64,000 nucleotides of DNA. It comes from Flavobacterium fluviale. Its GTDB lineage: Bacteria > Bacteroidota > Bacteroidia > Flavobacteriales > Flavobacteriaceae. The stretch covers positions 744,001 to 808,000 of the forward strand of contig NZ_CP030261.1 in the NCBI RefSeq assembly GCF_003312915.1, read 5' to 3'. A program made the position numbers and the translations under genes. Below the pieces are notes generated by a model. It was given only the letters and a program-made list of their open reading frames with translations. It searched no databases and was not told the DNA's origin. This document shows, one piece after another, positions 1 to 9,248 of this stretch (the stretch's first letter is position 1; every line of letters begins with the position of its first letter).

Positions 1-646
1 CTGGCCCTCCGACTTTGTAATCTTTGTTAACTGCTTTTACACCGCGGGCAGCATAATCATACAATTTGAAATATTCTGCCTGAGTTCCTGTCCAAAAACC
101 TGGTGTTAAATTTGGTTCGTTCCAAACTTCAAAATACCATGTTTTTACTTCTTCAACTCCGTAACGTTCTGTAAAATGTGCAGTTAGATTTTTGATTAAA
201 TCTTCCCATTTTTTATAATCTTTTGGAGGCGTGACATTTCCTTTCCACCAAAAAATAGTTTCTTTTCCGCTTGCCAGTGCATTCGGCATAAAGCCTAATT
301 CAACAAAAGGTTTCATTTTCATACTCACAATATAATCGAACAAAACATCTACGTATTGATAATTATATTCTGGATTTCCTTTTGAGTCTTCACGGTAAAC
401 CGCCATATCATCAGACAACAAACCATGAAAACGAATGTATTTAAAATCGCATTCTTTTTTAACCAATGCTAATTGCTGCTGCCAGTCGGCTCTCAAACCT
501 TCGTTTGCTCTTCCGGCACCGATGCATTCTTTAAACATGGTGTTTAATTTTCCAGCCGATTTGTTGTAATCCACTTTTATCGTTCGGTCTTGAGCCATCA
601 AATGGACTGAAGTAATTAAAACTGCTGCTATTAAAAGTTTTTTCAT
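1..646 (-). CDS. GH39-family glycoside hydrolase, probable beta-xylosidase (3' end missing)
   Basis: I translated this leftward reading frame from the ATG at 646; it stays open to the window edge, so only the first 215 residues are visible. Residues 1-19 form a Sec signal peptide ending MAQ, so the enzyme is exported. The rest reads as the N-terminal part of a GH39 (beta/alpha)8 barrel: RFHGLLSDD near residue 73, FVELGFMP near 114, and WNEPN at 175-179, where E177 is the expected general acid/base of clan GH-A. The nucleophile lies beyond the edge. Family members mostly remove beta-xylosyl units. It sits last in the visible PUL gene run, 281 bp beyond the GH97 gene and in the same direction. 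Another GH39 specificity is possible. Confidence 0.85.
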   Translation of the reverse strand, partial: MKKLLIAAVLITSVHLMAQDRTIKVDYNKSAGKLNTMFKECIGAGRANEGLRADWQQQLALVKKECDFKYIRFHGLLSDDMAVYREDSKGNPEYNYQYVDVLFDYIVSMKMKPFVELGFMPNALASGKETIFWWKGNVTPPKDYKKWEDLIKNLTAHFTERYGVEEVKTWYFEVWNEPNLTPGFWTGTQAEYFKLYDYAARGVKAVNKDYKVGGP

Positions 647-927
647 CTGGAAATGTTTTTTTATTTTTTGCCACAGATTAATGAGGATTCTAAAGGATTT
701 TTCTTTTCTCTCGCAGATTTTGCACATCATGCAGATTCAAATCTTTTTAATCATTTTAATCTGTGGCTAAATATTTTATTTTCTAACAATATGTTAGACG
801 CACTGCAGTGCATCTCTACAAATTATGCGTAATCGTTCCGTTACAAAACCCTACAGTCCCGAAGCCTCGGTATAAAAAACCTGTCGGGTTTAACTTTTTA
901 CTTCTAACATTTAATCTCTAACCCAAA
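647..927. repeat. Intergenic spacer with three palindromic repeat types
   Basis: No gene is seen here. GCCACAGATTAA at 670-681 is matched by its exact reverse complement at 756-767, which could close a hairpin of about 100 bp. At 782-798 is the palindrome TCTAACA-ATA-TGTTAGA. Overlapping it, 796-815 is a 20-bp palindrome centred on CACTGCAGTG with one mismatched pair. At 856-870, TCCCGAAGCCTCGG resembles the inner hairpin downstream of glyS at 32801-32816. These look like chromosomally dispersed intergenic palindromes rather than operators. Confidence 0.6.
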
Positions 928-2934
928 TTACAATTTTTTGAATCTTACTGCACCACCGCCAGCTCCGCCTAATTTCAATTGTAATTTATCTGAAGCTTTT
1001 ACTGTTTTCTTAGAAATTGCCACTGCTTCTGGATTGTGCGTTTGATCTGTTCCTTCAGCATCCACATAAATTTGTGCCTCGTAAGTTGCATTTGGATCTA
1101 AGAATGATAATGAAACTTCTACATTTCTTGGTTTTTCATTTGTCAAAGTTCCCAAATACCAGTCAGCGCTGTTTCTGTCTTTTCTAGCTGTTGTAATGTA
1201 TTCACCAATTTTTCCTTCTACAATTTTAGTGTCTTCCCAATCTGTCGGAACATCTTTTAAGAATTGTAAAGCTGGTTTTCCTTCGTAGTTTTCTGGAAGA
1301 TCTGCCAGCATTTGAATTGGAGAATAAAGCACTACATACAATGCTAACTGCTGTCCCACTGTTCCTTGAATTCTTTTTCCTGGATACCCTTGTTTTACCT
1401 CAACATCGAAAATCCCAGGTGTAAAATCCATCGGTCCTGAAAGTAATCTTGTAAACGGGATAATGCTTAAATGATTTGGCGGATTTCCTTCACTCCACGC
1501 GTTGTATTCTTGTCCACGTGCTGCTTCTCTCGAAACCATGTTTGGGAAAGTTCTTCTTTCTCCAGTATCTTTTATTGATTCGTGGTATAAAACTGCTAAA
1601 TCGTACTGTGCCGCTTTTTCTAAAATGTATCTGAAATAGTTCACTCCAAATTGTCCAAAGTGCATTTGTTTCATATTTAATTTTGAACCAACGTGACCAA
1701 TTTTTACGGTATGAATTCCTAGTTTTTTGTATAAAGCAAAACCTTCGTCAACTTCTTTTAAATAATTAATTAAGTTTGAACCTGTTTCGTGATATCCGAT
1801 TAATTCGATATTCTTTTTCTTTCCGTATTCAACTACTTTTTCAAGGTCGAAATTGTCAGCGCTTTTGGTGAAGCTGAACATGTGCATACGGTTTTCGTAC
1901 CATCCTGGAGTCCATCCTTTATTCCATCCTTCGATCAATAAATGGTTGAAACCTTCTTTTGCTGTAAAGTCGATATACGCTTCGGCGTTTTTAGTTGTTG
2001 CACCTTGTTTATCGCTTTCCCAGAACGTATACTTCCCGATGTGCATTCCCCACCAGATTCCTAAATATTTATAAGGTTTGAAATAACTGTTTGTGTTTTT
2101 TAATTTGTTTGGTTCGTTTAAGTTTAAAACCAAATATGAAGTGATCAATTCACCTGGATTTTCTCCAATTTGAATGGTTCTCCAAGAAGAGGTGAAAGTA
2201 TCTTTTACACGAACTTTTACACCATCAGGCCATGGCACCAAATCCGATTTTAATTCTGTTCCTCTATTGTTTACCAAAGTCATACTTGCGAAATCGATCA
2301 AGTTTGCTTCGTGAAAACTTAGAGCCAATCCGCTTTTACTTTCTATTGTAAGTGGAGTTAAAACGGTGTCAAGTGTACTTACCGGTGCATCTTTGAAAAG
2401 ATATTCGTCACGGTTTTCTCTGTTTGCCGGAATCCACCATGCTTTTCCATCTTCTTTTAAGTTAAAAGTTGTTTTTTCATCCATGATGAAAATACTGTCT
2501 TTTACATTTTGTTTTGGATAAACATATCGAAACGCCACTCCATCGTCGAAAGCACGAAACTGAATTTGCAATTTTCTTTTGTTTCCAGTCTTTTGCTGTA
2601 AATCAACAACCAACTGATTGTAATTGTTTCTGATATTTTTCTTTTCTCCCCAAACTTGTTCCCAAGTTTCATCAAACGAAGAAGTTTTTGCTCCCTTAAT
2701 TTCAAAATTTGAACTTAAATCTTCATTTCCTTTTAGTAAAAATCCCATTTCTGATGGTGTAATCACTTCGGTTTTTCCGTGTGAAACAGCATATTTTGGA
2801 GCATTTTTTACCAGCTCAAACTTGATTTTATTTTGTCCGTTTGGCGATGCCAGTTCGTAAGCGTTTTTGTTTTTCTGACTGTAGCCCATTGCTACTGAAA
2901 ACAAAACGGCTGGGAGAATTAGATAGTTTTTCAT
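928..2934 (-). CDS. GH97 family glycoside hydrolase (inverting, SusB-like)
   Basis: A 668-residue protein with a signal peptide (residues 1-19, ending YSQ), an N-terminal GH97 beta-sandwich (about 25-290), a catalytic barrel (about 290-560) and a C-terminal beta domain. GH97 enzymes hydrolyse alpha-glucosides by inversion or alpha-galactosides by retention. E383 (YHETG), E452 (YHES) and E476 (GQEY) sit where I recall the two base glutamates and the acid of Bacteroides SusB, and E208 and E470 match calcium ligands. Retaining members have a nucleophilic Asp in a VDF-type motif; here the segment is KIGHVG (411-416), with no Asp. An inverting alpha-glucosidase-like activity is therefore expected. 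It lies in the PUL between the GH31 and GH39 genes. Confidence 0.9.
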   Translation of the reverse strand: MKNYLILPAVLFSVAMGYSQKNKNAYELASPNGQNKIKFELVKNAPKYAVSHGKTEVITPSEMGFLLKGNEDLSSNFEIKGAKTSSFDETWEQVWGEKKNIRNNYNQLVVDLQQKTGNKRKLQIQFRAFDDGVAFRYVYPKQNVKDSIFIMDEKTTFNLKEDGKAWWIPANRENRDEYLFKDAPVSTLDTVLTPLTIESKSGLALSFHEANLIDFASMTLVNNRGTELKSDLVPWPDGVKVRVKDTFTSSWRTIQIGENPGELITSYLVLNLNEPNKLKNTNSYFKPYKYLGIWWGMHIGKYTFWESDKQGATTKNAEAYIDFTAKEGFNHLLIEGWNKGWTPGWYENRMHMFSFTKSADNFDLEKVVEYGKKKNIELIGYHETGSNLINYLKEVDEGFALYKKLGIHTVKIGHVGSKLNMKQMHFGQFGVNYFRYILEKAAQYDLAVLYHESIKDTGERRTFPNMVSREAARGQEYNAWSEGNPPNHLSIIPFTRLLSGPMDFTPGIFDVEVKQGYPGKRIQGTVGQQLALYVVLYSPIQMLADLPENYEGKPALQFLKDVPTDWEDTKIVEGKIGEYITTARKDRNSADWYLGTLTNEKPRNVEVSLSFLDPNATYEAQIYVDAEGTDQTHNPEAVAISKKTVKASDKLQLKLGGAGGGAVRFKKL

Positions 2935-3208
2935 GTTTTTTGGAATTATATTTTTTTAGCCACGAATTCACGAATTTTATTAATTAAATCTTTGACTAGA
3001 TTATTTTAAACACATAGAATCATAGTTAATTTGAAACTTAAAAAAAGGCGTTTCACTTGTTTAAATTCACATAGCTATGTGTTGGAAACTAGTTTCTTTT
3101 TATTCTCTTTTTCAGAAACAAAAAGTCTATGTTTCTATGTGTTTATTTTTTTCGCCACGAATTCGCGAATTATACAGATTAAATTCGTGAATTCGTGGCT
3201 ATAACTTT
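2935..3208. repeat. Nested inverted repeats between the GH97 and GH31 genes
   Basis: A perfect 20-bp inverted repeat, beginning AGCCACGAATTC, has arms at 2958-2977 and 3181-3200. Inside it, AAACACATAGAATCATAG at 3008-3025 pairs with 3128-3145 at 17 of 18 positions. Further inside is the palindrome CACATAGCTATGTG at 3069-3082. A further copy of the outer motif, GCCACGAATTCGCGAATT, lies at 3154-3171. Most of the 274-bp gap could fold into one long stem in RNA. No coding sequence is evident. Confidence 0.7.
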
Positions 3209-5608
3209 TTATTTAATCCACTCGGTTTTAAAAGTGGTTTTTCCGTTTAATGGATTTCCAGTTACGTCAAAATTGTTTCCGTTTTTGGTCACTTTTATTT
3301 CTTGTACTGCATCGCCGTCTGGTAAAAATACTTTAGCTGTTGCCGAAGTTGTTTTGTCGCTTGCATAAACTTTTAATGTCAGCTTGCTCCAATCCATGTC
3401 TTTTGTAGACTGCGCTAAACCGATGTGTGGAATCGCAGTTCCGTCTTTAATTAAAACTACAATTGGCACTTCGCCAGCTTTAATTTTATGCCATCCCGAT
3501 TGGTATACTTTTTTAGTTTGATAATCGATCCAAGTTCCTTCCGGAAGATAAACGTCTCTTTCTTCAACATCTTCAAAAAGTGGTGCCACTAAAATGCTTG
3601 AACCAAATAAATATTCGTTATCAACTAACCAAGCTCCCGGATCGTTTGGATATTCTACAAATAAGGCACGCATCATTGGCAATCCTTTTTGAGAACTTTC
3701 TTTTGCCTGAGCATAGATATATGGCATTAATTCGTAACGCATATTATCTGCTTTTCTAAATCCTTCTAAGAACTCTTTGCTGTACAACCAAGGTTCGCGT
3801 GGAGGCTCTCCGTGGCTTCTTACGTGCGATGTAAACATTCCGAATGGTGTCCATCTTCTATAAATATTCTCAGGAGATTTAGTTGCAAATCCTCCAACAT
3901 CATGACTCCAGAAACTGAAACCAGAAAGACCTAATGAAAGTCCGCCGCGTAATTCTGCTGACATGGCTCCGTTTGAAGTTTCAGAATCTCCTCCCCAATG
4001 CAAAGGATAACGCTGAGATCCTGCCCAAGTACTTCTTGCCCAGATTAAGGTGTATCCTTTTTCTTTCTGCGTAATTTCAGCAACAGCTTTGTTGTAACGT
4101 AACGGATATAAATTGTGCTCGTAAAAACCAGTTCTTCCAGAATGGTAAATTCCGTCTGGCGGTGCCGCTTCTCCAAAATCAACTTTGAAAACGGCTACGC
4201 CTTCATCAAATAATTTTTTCAATTTTCCTTGGTACCAAGCAATCGTTTCTGGATTTGAGAAATCTAAAACGGCATCTTCGTACGGAAGATTTCCTTTTCT
4301 GTCTCTTACCGCTAAGTTTTTCTCCATTATTTCAGGAAACAAAGTATTCTTTGGCGTGAAATACGGTAATTGCCATAAACAAACTTGGAAACCATCTTTC
4401 TTTAAATCAGACATCATTTTGGTTGCGTCTGGGAAACGAGATTTTGCAAACTCGTAGTTGTTTCTCCAATCTACATCAAACCATCCTGTATCGAAATGAA
4501 TAACATCGGTTGGGATTTTGTATTTACGCAAATCTCTTGCTACATCTCTTCCTTCTTTTTCTGAGAAATAAGTGATTCGGCTCATCCAGAAACCGAAAGA
4601 CCAAAGTGGCGGCATCGCAGCTTTTCCAGTCAAATTAGTGTATTGATCTAAAACGTCTTTTGGTTCTCCGATAAAGAAAAATAAATCGGCTTCATCATCG
4701 CCAATGTACATTTCGTTGGCACTTGAAAAATATTTCCCAAAGTCAACTGTAATTGGTGTAGAATGGTGCATGAAAACTCCGTAACCGCGGCTGCTCATGT
4801 AAAACGGAATCGGTTTGTACATGGTTTCATTTTGGATTCCGTTCGCGTCATCTGTCCATAAAACTACTTTTTGTCCGCGTTTGTTGAATTGTGTGAATGA
4901 TTCTCCACAACCAAATATTTTTTCGTCTGGTTCTAAACTGAACGCCGCGCCCATACTTCTTGAATAATCGCTGTTTCTGCGAACATAAGAAAACGGAAGT
5001 GTTGGTGTATACGTATTTTTAAAATCGGTATCGTGAAGCGTGCTTGTCAGCATTTTTCCTTTTTCATCGTAGATTTTTACGTGCCAAGGTTTGGTCAAAA
5101 TTTCAACTCTTCCGTGTTTGCTTGTATAACTGTGCCCGCCTTCAATTTTAGAATATTTCCATAATTCCGGGTGATTTGGCGCAACGCCGTCAACCAGCAT
5201 TAAAGATTCTTTTTGCGGATGAAACTGCGGTCCAGAAGTCGTTTTGATTCTAACTGTTCTATCGGAAACAAACTGAATTTCAAACGGCAAAACTGGAGAT
5301 TCTGCGTATTCTGTTGTTGGGAATTCGTTTGCTTTTTCTACATCAGGTTTCATCATCATGTTGTTGAAAGCCTGACGCGTTTTGTAATTGTATCTCAAAT
5401 ATTTTATAGTTCCTTTTCCTGTTGCAGGATCAAAAGAGGCCAATTCATCTGCGAAATAAAAGGTGTTCAGATAATTCTGAAAATCTTTACTGATATCAAT
5501 TGGTGCATTTAATACTTCTGCATTTTGAATTTGTGCTGATGCTTTCGGCACCGCAATAAATCCAAACATTAAGGCAGAAAATAATGCGGTTAGTTTTGAG
5601 TTTTTCAT
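3209..5608 (-). CDS. GH31 family alpha-xylosidase-type glycoside hydrolase
   Basis: A 799-residue exported enzyme with a signal peptide ending ASAQ at about residue 26. The GH31 N-terminal beta-sandwich spans about 40-330, the catalytic barrel about 330-640, and beta-sheet domains follow. KVDFGE (475-480) gives nucleophile D477, and HWGGD (537-541) gives acid/base D541. The surrounding words (DFGEAAPPDG, LRGGLSLGLSGF, FWSHDVGGF) match the YicI alpha-xylosidase branch more closely than alpha-glucosidases. Such enzymes remove alpha-1,6-xylose from the non-reducing end of xyloglucan oligosaccharides. The gene lies between GH2 and GH97 in the PUL. Alpha-xylosidase specificity is inferred from these motifs alone. 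Confidence 0.9.
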   Translation of the reverse strand: MKNSKLTALFSALMFGFIAVPKASAQIQNAEVLNAPIDISKDFQNYLNTFYFADELASFDPATGKGTIKYLRYNYKTRQAFNNMMMKPDVEKANEFPTTEYAESPVLPFEIQFVSDRTVRIKTTSGPQFHPQKESLMLVDGVAPNHPELWKYSKIEGGHSYTSKHGRVEILTKPWHVKIYDEKGKMLTSTLHDTDFKNTYTPTLPFSYVRRNSDYSRSMGAAFSLEPDEKIFGCGESFTQFNKRGQKVVLWTDDANGIQNETMYKPIPFYMSSRGYGVFMHHSTPITVDFGKYFSSANEMYIGDDEADLFFFIGEPKDVLDQYTNLTGKAAMPPLWSFGFWMSRITYFSEKEGRDVARDLRKYKIPTDVIHFDTGWFDVDWRNNYEFAKSRFPDATKMMSDLKKDGFQVCLWQLPYFTPKNTLFPEIMEKNLAVRDRKGNLPYEDAVLDFSNPETIAWYQGKLKKLFDEGVAVFKVDFGEAAPPDGIYHSGRTGFYEHNLYPLRYNKAVAEITQKEKGYTLIWARSTWAGSQRYPLHWGGDSETSNGAMSAELRGGLSLGLSGFSFWSHDVGGFATKSPENIYRRWTPFGMFTSHVRSHGEPPREPWLYSKEFLEGFRKADNMRYELMPYIYAQAKESSQKGLPMMRALFVEYPNDPGAWLVDNEYLFGSSILVAPLFEDVEERDVYLPEGTWIDYQTKKVYQSGWHKIKAGEVPIVVLIKDGTAIPHIGLAQSTKDMDWSKLTLKVYASDKTTSATAKVFLPDGDAVQEIKVTKNGNNFDVTGNPLNGKTTFKTEWIK

Positions 5609-5636
5609 TGGTTAATAATTCTAGATGTTAGTTTAT

Positions 5637-5726
5637 CCTAACAGGTTTTAGAAACCTGTTAGGTATTTTATTTTATATCTTGATAAAAATCTATTGATAC
5701 CTAACAGGTTTCTAAAACCTGTTAGG
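5637..5726. repeat. Pair of 27-bp palindromes in inverted arrangement
   Basis: Two palindromic units, each reading CCTAACAGGTTT, a 3-base centre, then AAACCTGTTAGG, lie at 5637-5663 and 5700-5726. The second is the exact reverse complement of the first, and the match extends outwards to 30 bp (arms 5637-5666 and 5697-5726, with 30 bp between them). The layout resembles a bacterial interspersed mosaic element (paired REP units). It lies in the 129-bp gap between the GH31 and GH2 genes and could form hairpins in PUL mRNA. Confidence 0.75.
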
Positions 5727-5737
5727 AACGTAACTTA

Positions 5738-8224
5738 TTACTCTGCTGTAATTACAATTGTAGATTGCTTTAATCCGTTGGCTTTTGCGGTTAATTCCAA
5801 TCTTCCTGATTGATCACCTGATTGTACAATTACCAAACATTTTCCAGCCAAAGCGGTATGTTTAGTTCCTTTGTACGGTTCATGGCTTACCGGATCTCCG
5901 CTGCAAACACCCACAATTTTTCCGTTTCCTTTTAAAGAGAAATTAACTTCGTTATTGGCATTTGGAGATAATGTTCCTTTATCGTCTAAAATATCAACTG
6001 TAATAAATGACAAATCATTTTTATCTGCTTTTATCGTACTTCTATCCGCAGTCAGTTTTAATTGAGATGGATTTCCAGCGGTTTTGATTTCTTTTTCTAA
6101 AACCACTTTTCCGTCTTTACGAGAAACTGCTTTTAAGGTTCCTGCTTCAAAAGGAATTCGCCACATTATATGAAGATCGTCTCCTTTTTTGCTTCTTTTT
6201 CCAACTGATTTTCCGTTTACGAAGAGCTCCACTTCATCGGCTTTATTGTAGTATGCCCAAACGTCAACAGTCTGCCCGGCTTTCCAGTTCCAATGCGGAA
6301 AAATATGAAGAACCGTCTTGTCTGTCCATTCGCTTTGATACATATAATACACATCTTTAGGGAAACCGGCTAAATCAACGATTCCGAAATAAGAACTGAT
6401 AGACGGCCATTCGTACGGCGTTGGTTCTCCGATGTAATCGAAACCTGTCCAAATGTACATTCCAGAAAGGAAATCGTGTTTTTTAATGACTTTCCAAGTT
6501 GCTTCGTGTGTTGAACCCCAAGGTGTCTGTACCTGATCGTATGCTGAAACGGTATTTCCTGGATTTCCTTCTGTAAATTTAAGATCCCATCTTACCGGCC
6601 ATTTTTTGATAGTGTCTGAAACGGCATCATAATAACCTCTCGTCTGCAGACCTGAAGTTGTTTCGGTTGCAATGAAAGGTGTATTTGGGAAATTCTTCAG
6701 ATGATGTTCATACGTTTGATGCGCATAATTGTATCCGATTAAATCTAAGACTCCAGATCCAGCAAGCGGATTGATCGAAACATCTTTTTTCTCAAATTGT
6801 AAAGTCACAGCATCAATATTCATGTTTACCGGCGGATTCATCGCTGCGGTCAACGGACGTGTTTTATCATATTGACGTGTGATTGCTGCTAATTCTTTAG
6901 CAATTTCCACACCTTTTTCATTCCATTGTTCCGGAATTTCATTTCCGATACTCCAAACAAAAATACTTGGATGATTTCGGTCGCGAAGCAATTGATCGAT
7001 TAGATCTTTTTTGTGCCATTTGTCCCAATCGTTTCCGTAATCGTATTTGGTTTTGGTTTGTTTCCACATGTCAAAAGCTTCGTCCATGACAATGAAACCC
7101 ATTTTATCGCAAAGATCCAAAAGTTCTGGAGCGGGCGGATTATGAGAAGTTCTGATTCCGTTTACACCCATTTCTTTCATGATTTCCAATTGGCGTTCGA
7201 TGGCGCGCGTGTTAATAGCAGAACCTAAAGGGCCTAAATCGTGATGTAAACAAACTCCTTTTATTTTTACCTGTTTTCCATTCAAAATAAAACCTTTATT
7301 CAAATCGAATTTAAAATCTCTGATTCCGAAATTGGTTTTGTATTGATCTACAATTTTATCATCAACAGAAATTTCCGTAACTGCCGTATACAATTCTGGT
7401 TTTTCAACTGACCATAAAATAGGATTTTCAACTTCGGCCGATTGCTTTAATGTCTGATCGCCATTTGCGTTGATTGTTATATCTTGAGTAAGTGATGTTA
7501 CTTTAGTATCTTCTTTAAAAATAGTGGTGGTTACAGTTGCTTTTTTATTTTGAGCATATTGATTTTTAATCTTTGTTTCAAAATTAACTGAAGCTTTTTC
7601 AGCCGTAACTTTTGGAGTGGTAATATAAGTTCCCCACTGTGCAACATGCAGTTTATCTGTGGTTTCGATCCAGACATTTCTAAAAATTCCAGAACCTGAA
7701 TACCAGCGTGAATTAGGCTGTTTTGAATTGTCAACCTTAACAATAATTTCGTTGTTTTTATCTCCGTAATTTAAATATTTGGAGATTTCATATTGAAAAC
7801 CAATATATCCGTTTGGACGTTTTCCTAAATAATGGCCGTTTACCCAGACTTCGCTGTCTTTGTAAACACCGTCAAAAGTGATAGAAGTTATTTTTGTGCT
7901 GTCTGCTGCAGCGACTTTAAATGTTTTTTTGTACCAGCCTAAACCTCCGTTTAATGCTCCTCCGCCATAACCAGCAGGACTTTTTTCATCAAAATTTCCT
8001 TCGATGCTCCAATCGTGAGGAACGTCTAGTTTTCTCCATTTTGTGGTATTTCCGATAGTATCTTTATCAATTATACTATCGTTTAGATGGAAACTCCAAT
8101 CTGTATTAAAAGAAACTTTTCTATTTATAAATGCATCCTCTTTTTTAGCGCAGGAATTGAGTAAAATTACTCCTGCTGCTACTGCCGACAAACATATACT
8201 TTTTATGTTTTTTCTAATATGCAT
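5738..8224 (-). CDS. GH2 family glycoside hydrolase (beta-galactosidase-like), lipoprotein
   Basis: An 828-residue enzyme with a lipoprotein signal: LLNSC, with lipidated C25. The architecture is a sugar-binding jelly-roll (about 35-190), an Ig-like domain (about 195-300), a GH2 barrel (about 305-600), and C-terminal beta domains of the DUF4982 and Ig-like type often seen in Bacteroidota GH2. GNEIPE gives acid/base E429, and ATETTSG gives nucleophile E521. Beta-galactosidase is the commonest activity of this architecture, but beta-glucuronidase, beta-mannosidase and other activities occur in GH2. Lipidation suggests anchoring in a membrane, perhaps on the periplasmic side. It lies 137 bp beyond the SusE-like gene in the same direction. 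Confidence 0.88.
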   Translation of the reverse strand: MHIRKNIKSICLSAVAAGVILLNSCAKKEDAFINRKVSFNTDWSFHLNDSIIDKDTIGNTTKWRKLDVPHDWSIEGNFDEKSPAGYGGGALNGGLGWYKKTFKVAAADSTKITSITFDGVYKDSEVWVNGHYLGKRPNGYIGFQYEISKYLNYGDKNNEIIVKVDNSKQPNSRWYSGSGIFRNVWIETTDKLHVAQWGTYITTPKVTAEKASVNFETKIKNQYAQNKKATVTTTIFKEDTKVTSLTQDITINANGDQTLKQSAEVENPILWSVEKPELYTAVTEISVDDKIVDQYKTNFGIRDFKFDLNKGFILNGKQVKIKGVCLHHDLGPLGSAINTRAIERQLEIMKEMGVNGIRTSHNPPAPELLDLCDKMGFIVMDEAFDMWKQTKTKYDYGNDWDKWHKKDLIDQLLRDRNHPSIFVWSIGNEIPEQWNEKGVEIAKELAAITRQYDKTRPLTAAMNPPVNMNIDAVTLQFEKKDVSINPLAGSGVLDLIGYNYAHQTYEHHLKNFPNTPFIATETTSGLQTRGYYDAVSDTIKKWPVRWDLKFTEGNPGNTVSAYDQVQTPWGSTHEATWKVIKKHDFLSGMYIWTGFDYIGEPTPYEWPSISSYFGIVDLAGFPKDVYYMYQSEWTDKTVLHIFPHWNWKAGQTVDVWAYYNKADEVELFVNGKSVGKRSKKGDDLHIMWRIPFEAGTLKAVSRKDGKVVLEKEIKTAGNPSQLKLTADRSTIKADKNDLSFITVDILDDKGTLSPNANNEVNFSLKGNGKIVGVCSGDPVSHEPYKGTKHTALAGKCLVIVQSGDQSGRLELTAKANGLKQSTIVITAE

Positions 8225-8361
8225 AGGTACTTTTTGTGTTTTTGGAATTGGAAGATAGAAATAAAAATCGATTTCGAATATTTCTTCTTTAAATAATTTA
8301 AGTCTCAGTCTTAAAGCACGTTAGAAACATGTTTAAAACTGAGACTTCAAAACTAACTAAC

Positions 8362-9231
8362 TTATGATTTTGGAACCAAATGATAAATCAAATAATCACC
8401 ATCTGCTCTAATAGCAATAAAGCATAAACTTGTATCAGTAAGTTCAACAATTTTTACATTTGTAAAACTGAAAGAAGGACTGAAATAGCTTGGTTCACTT
8501 GGATGCAACATTTCTGTTCCTCCATTAAATGAAATTCTATCATTTGTTTCGCCTGCTGTAAGGCTGAAATTGAATGTTCCTACTTTTGTTGTTTTTTGTG
8601 TATTTCCTAAAGCTGGGTTAGTTTGGGTTACAGAAACATTGTAGCCTCCATCCAAATCAAATGTAATTTCTCCCCAATCTTTATTTTCTAGGCCAGCCCA
8701 AGAAATATCTGTAAGATTTGGCCACCATCCTGGACCGCTAACTTCTCTATTAACATAACTAGGCGTGTTTCCAATAAACTCTAATGGAGCTGTCATATAC
8801 AGTACCCAAGTTTTTCCAGCCTGCCCGTTGGTAAGTTTTGTCCATCTTGGATCGCTGAAAAAAGCATCGTCGTTTTCTGGAACATCTACTGTTACTGGAG
8901 CAGCTTCAACAGATCCTCCTCTAACAAATGCTGTGTAAAAAATAGTATACTTTCCTGCAAAAGGGAAATTTACTTTATCATCGCTTTTATTAGAATGTCC
9001 AAGTTCATTTCCGTTCCCATCAACATATCTCCAATATGGAATTACAGTTGGATCATCATTCTTTAAAATTACTTCATTCTTTTTTGCTGTGTTTTGAGTA
9101 ATTGAAAACTCAAGTGTTTCTGGTGTTTGCGTTACCGCTGGCAGACTTTCACGATCTTCAACAGGCTCGCAAGAGAATAAAAACGAACTGATTGTTACAG
9201 CCGCTAATACTATATATAATATACGTTTCAT
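8362..9231 (-). CDS. SusE/SusF-like surface glycan-binding lipoprotein
   Basis: I chose the ATG at 9231 (289 residues) because it is followed at once by a lipoprotein signal (MKRILYI...FLFSC, C21); the longer reading frame would start inside susD and put 30 unrelated residues before it. After a short linker comes a beta-rich region with an Ig-like segment (about 40-130), a GKTWVL motif near 150 and a beta-sandwich rich in Trp and Asn. No catalytic motif is seen. Position directly after susD, 17 bp away, is typical of surface glycan-binding proteins that assist SusCD. Sequence in this family is highly divergent, so the call rests mainly on position, the lipobox and the fold-like pattern. Confidence 0.75.
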   Translation of the reverse strand: MKRILYIVLAAVTISSFLFSCEPVEDRESLPAVTQTPETLEFSITQNTAKKNEVILKNDDPTVIPYWRYVDGNGNELGHSNKSDDKVNFPFAGKYTIFYTAFVRGGSVEAAPVTVDVPENDDAFFSDPRWTKLTNGQAGKTWVLYMTAPLEFIGNTPSYVNREVSGPGWWPNLTDISWAGLENKDWGEITFDLDGGYNVSVTQTNPALGNTQKTTKVGTFNFSLTAGETNDRISFNGGTEMLHPSEPSYFSPSFSFTNVKIVELTDTSLCFIAIRADGDYLIYHLVPKS

Positions 9232-9248
9232 AATCAATTGTTTAAATG

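Noticed and set aside
5213..5512. 99-codon rightward frame inside the GH31 gene
   Set aside because: It is antisense to a well-conserved enzyme and Cys/Phe-rich in a way typical of shadow frames in AT-rich DNA.
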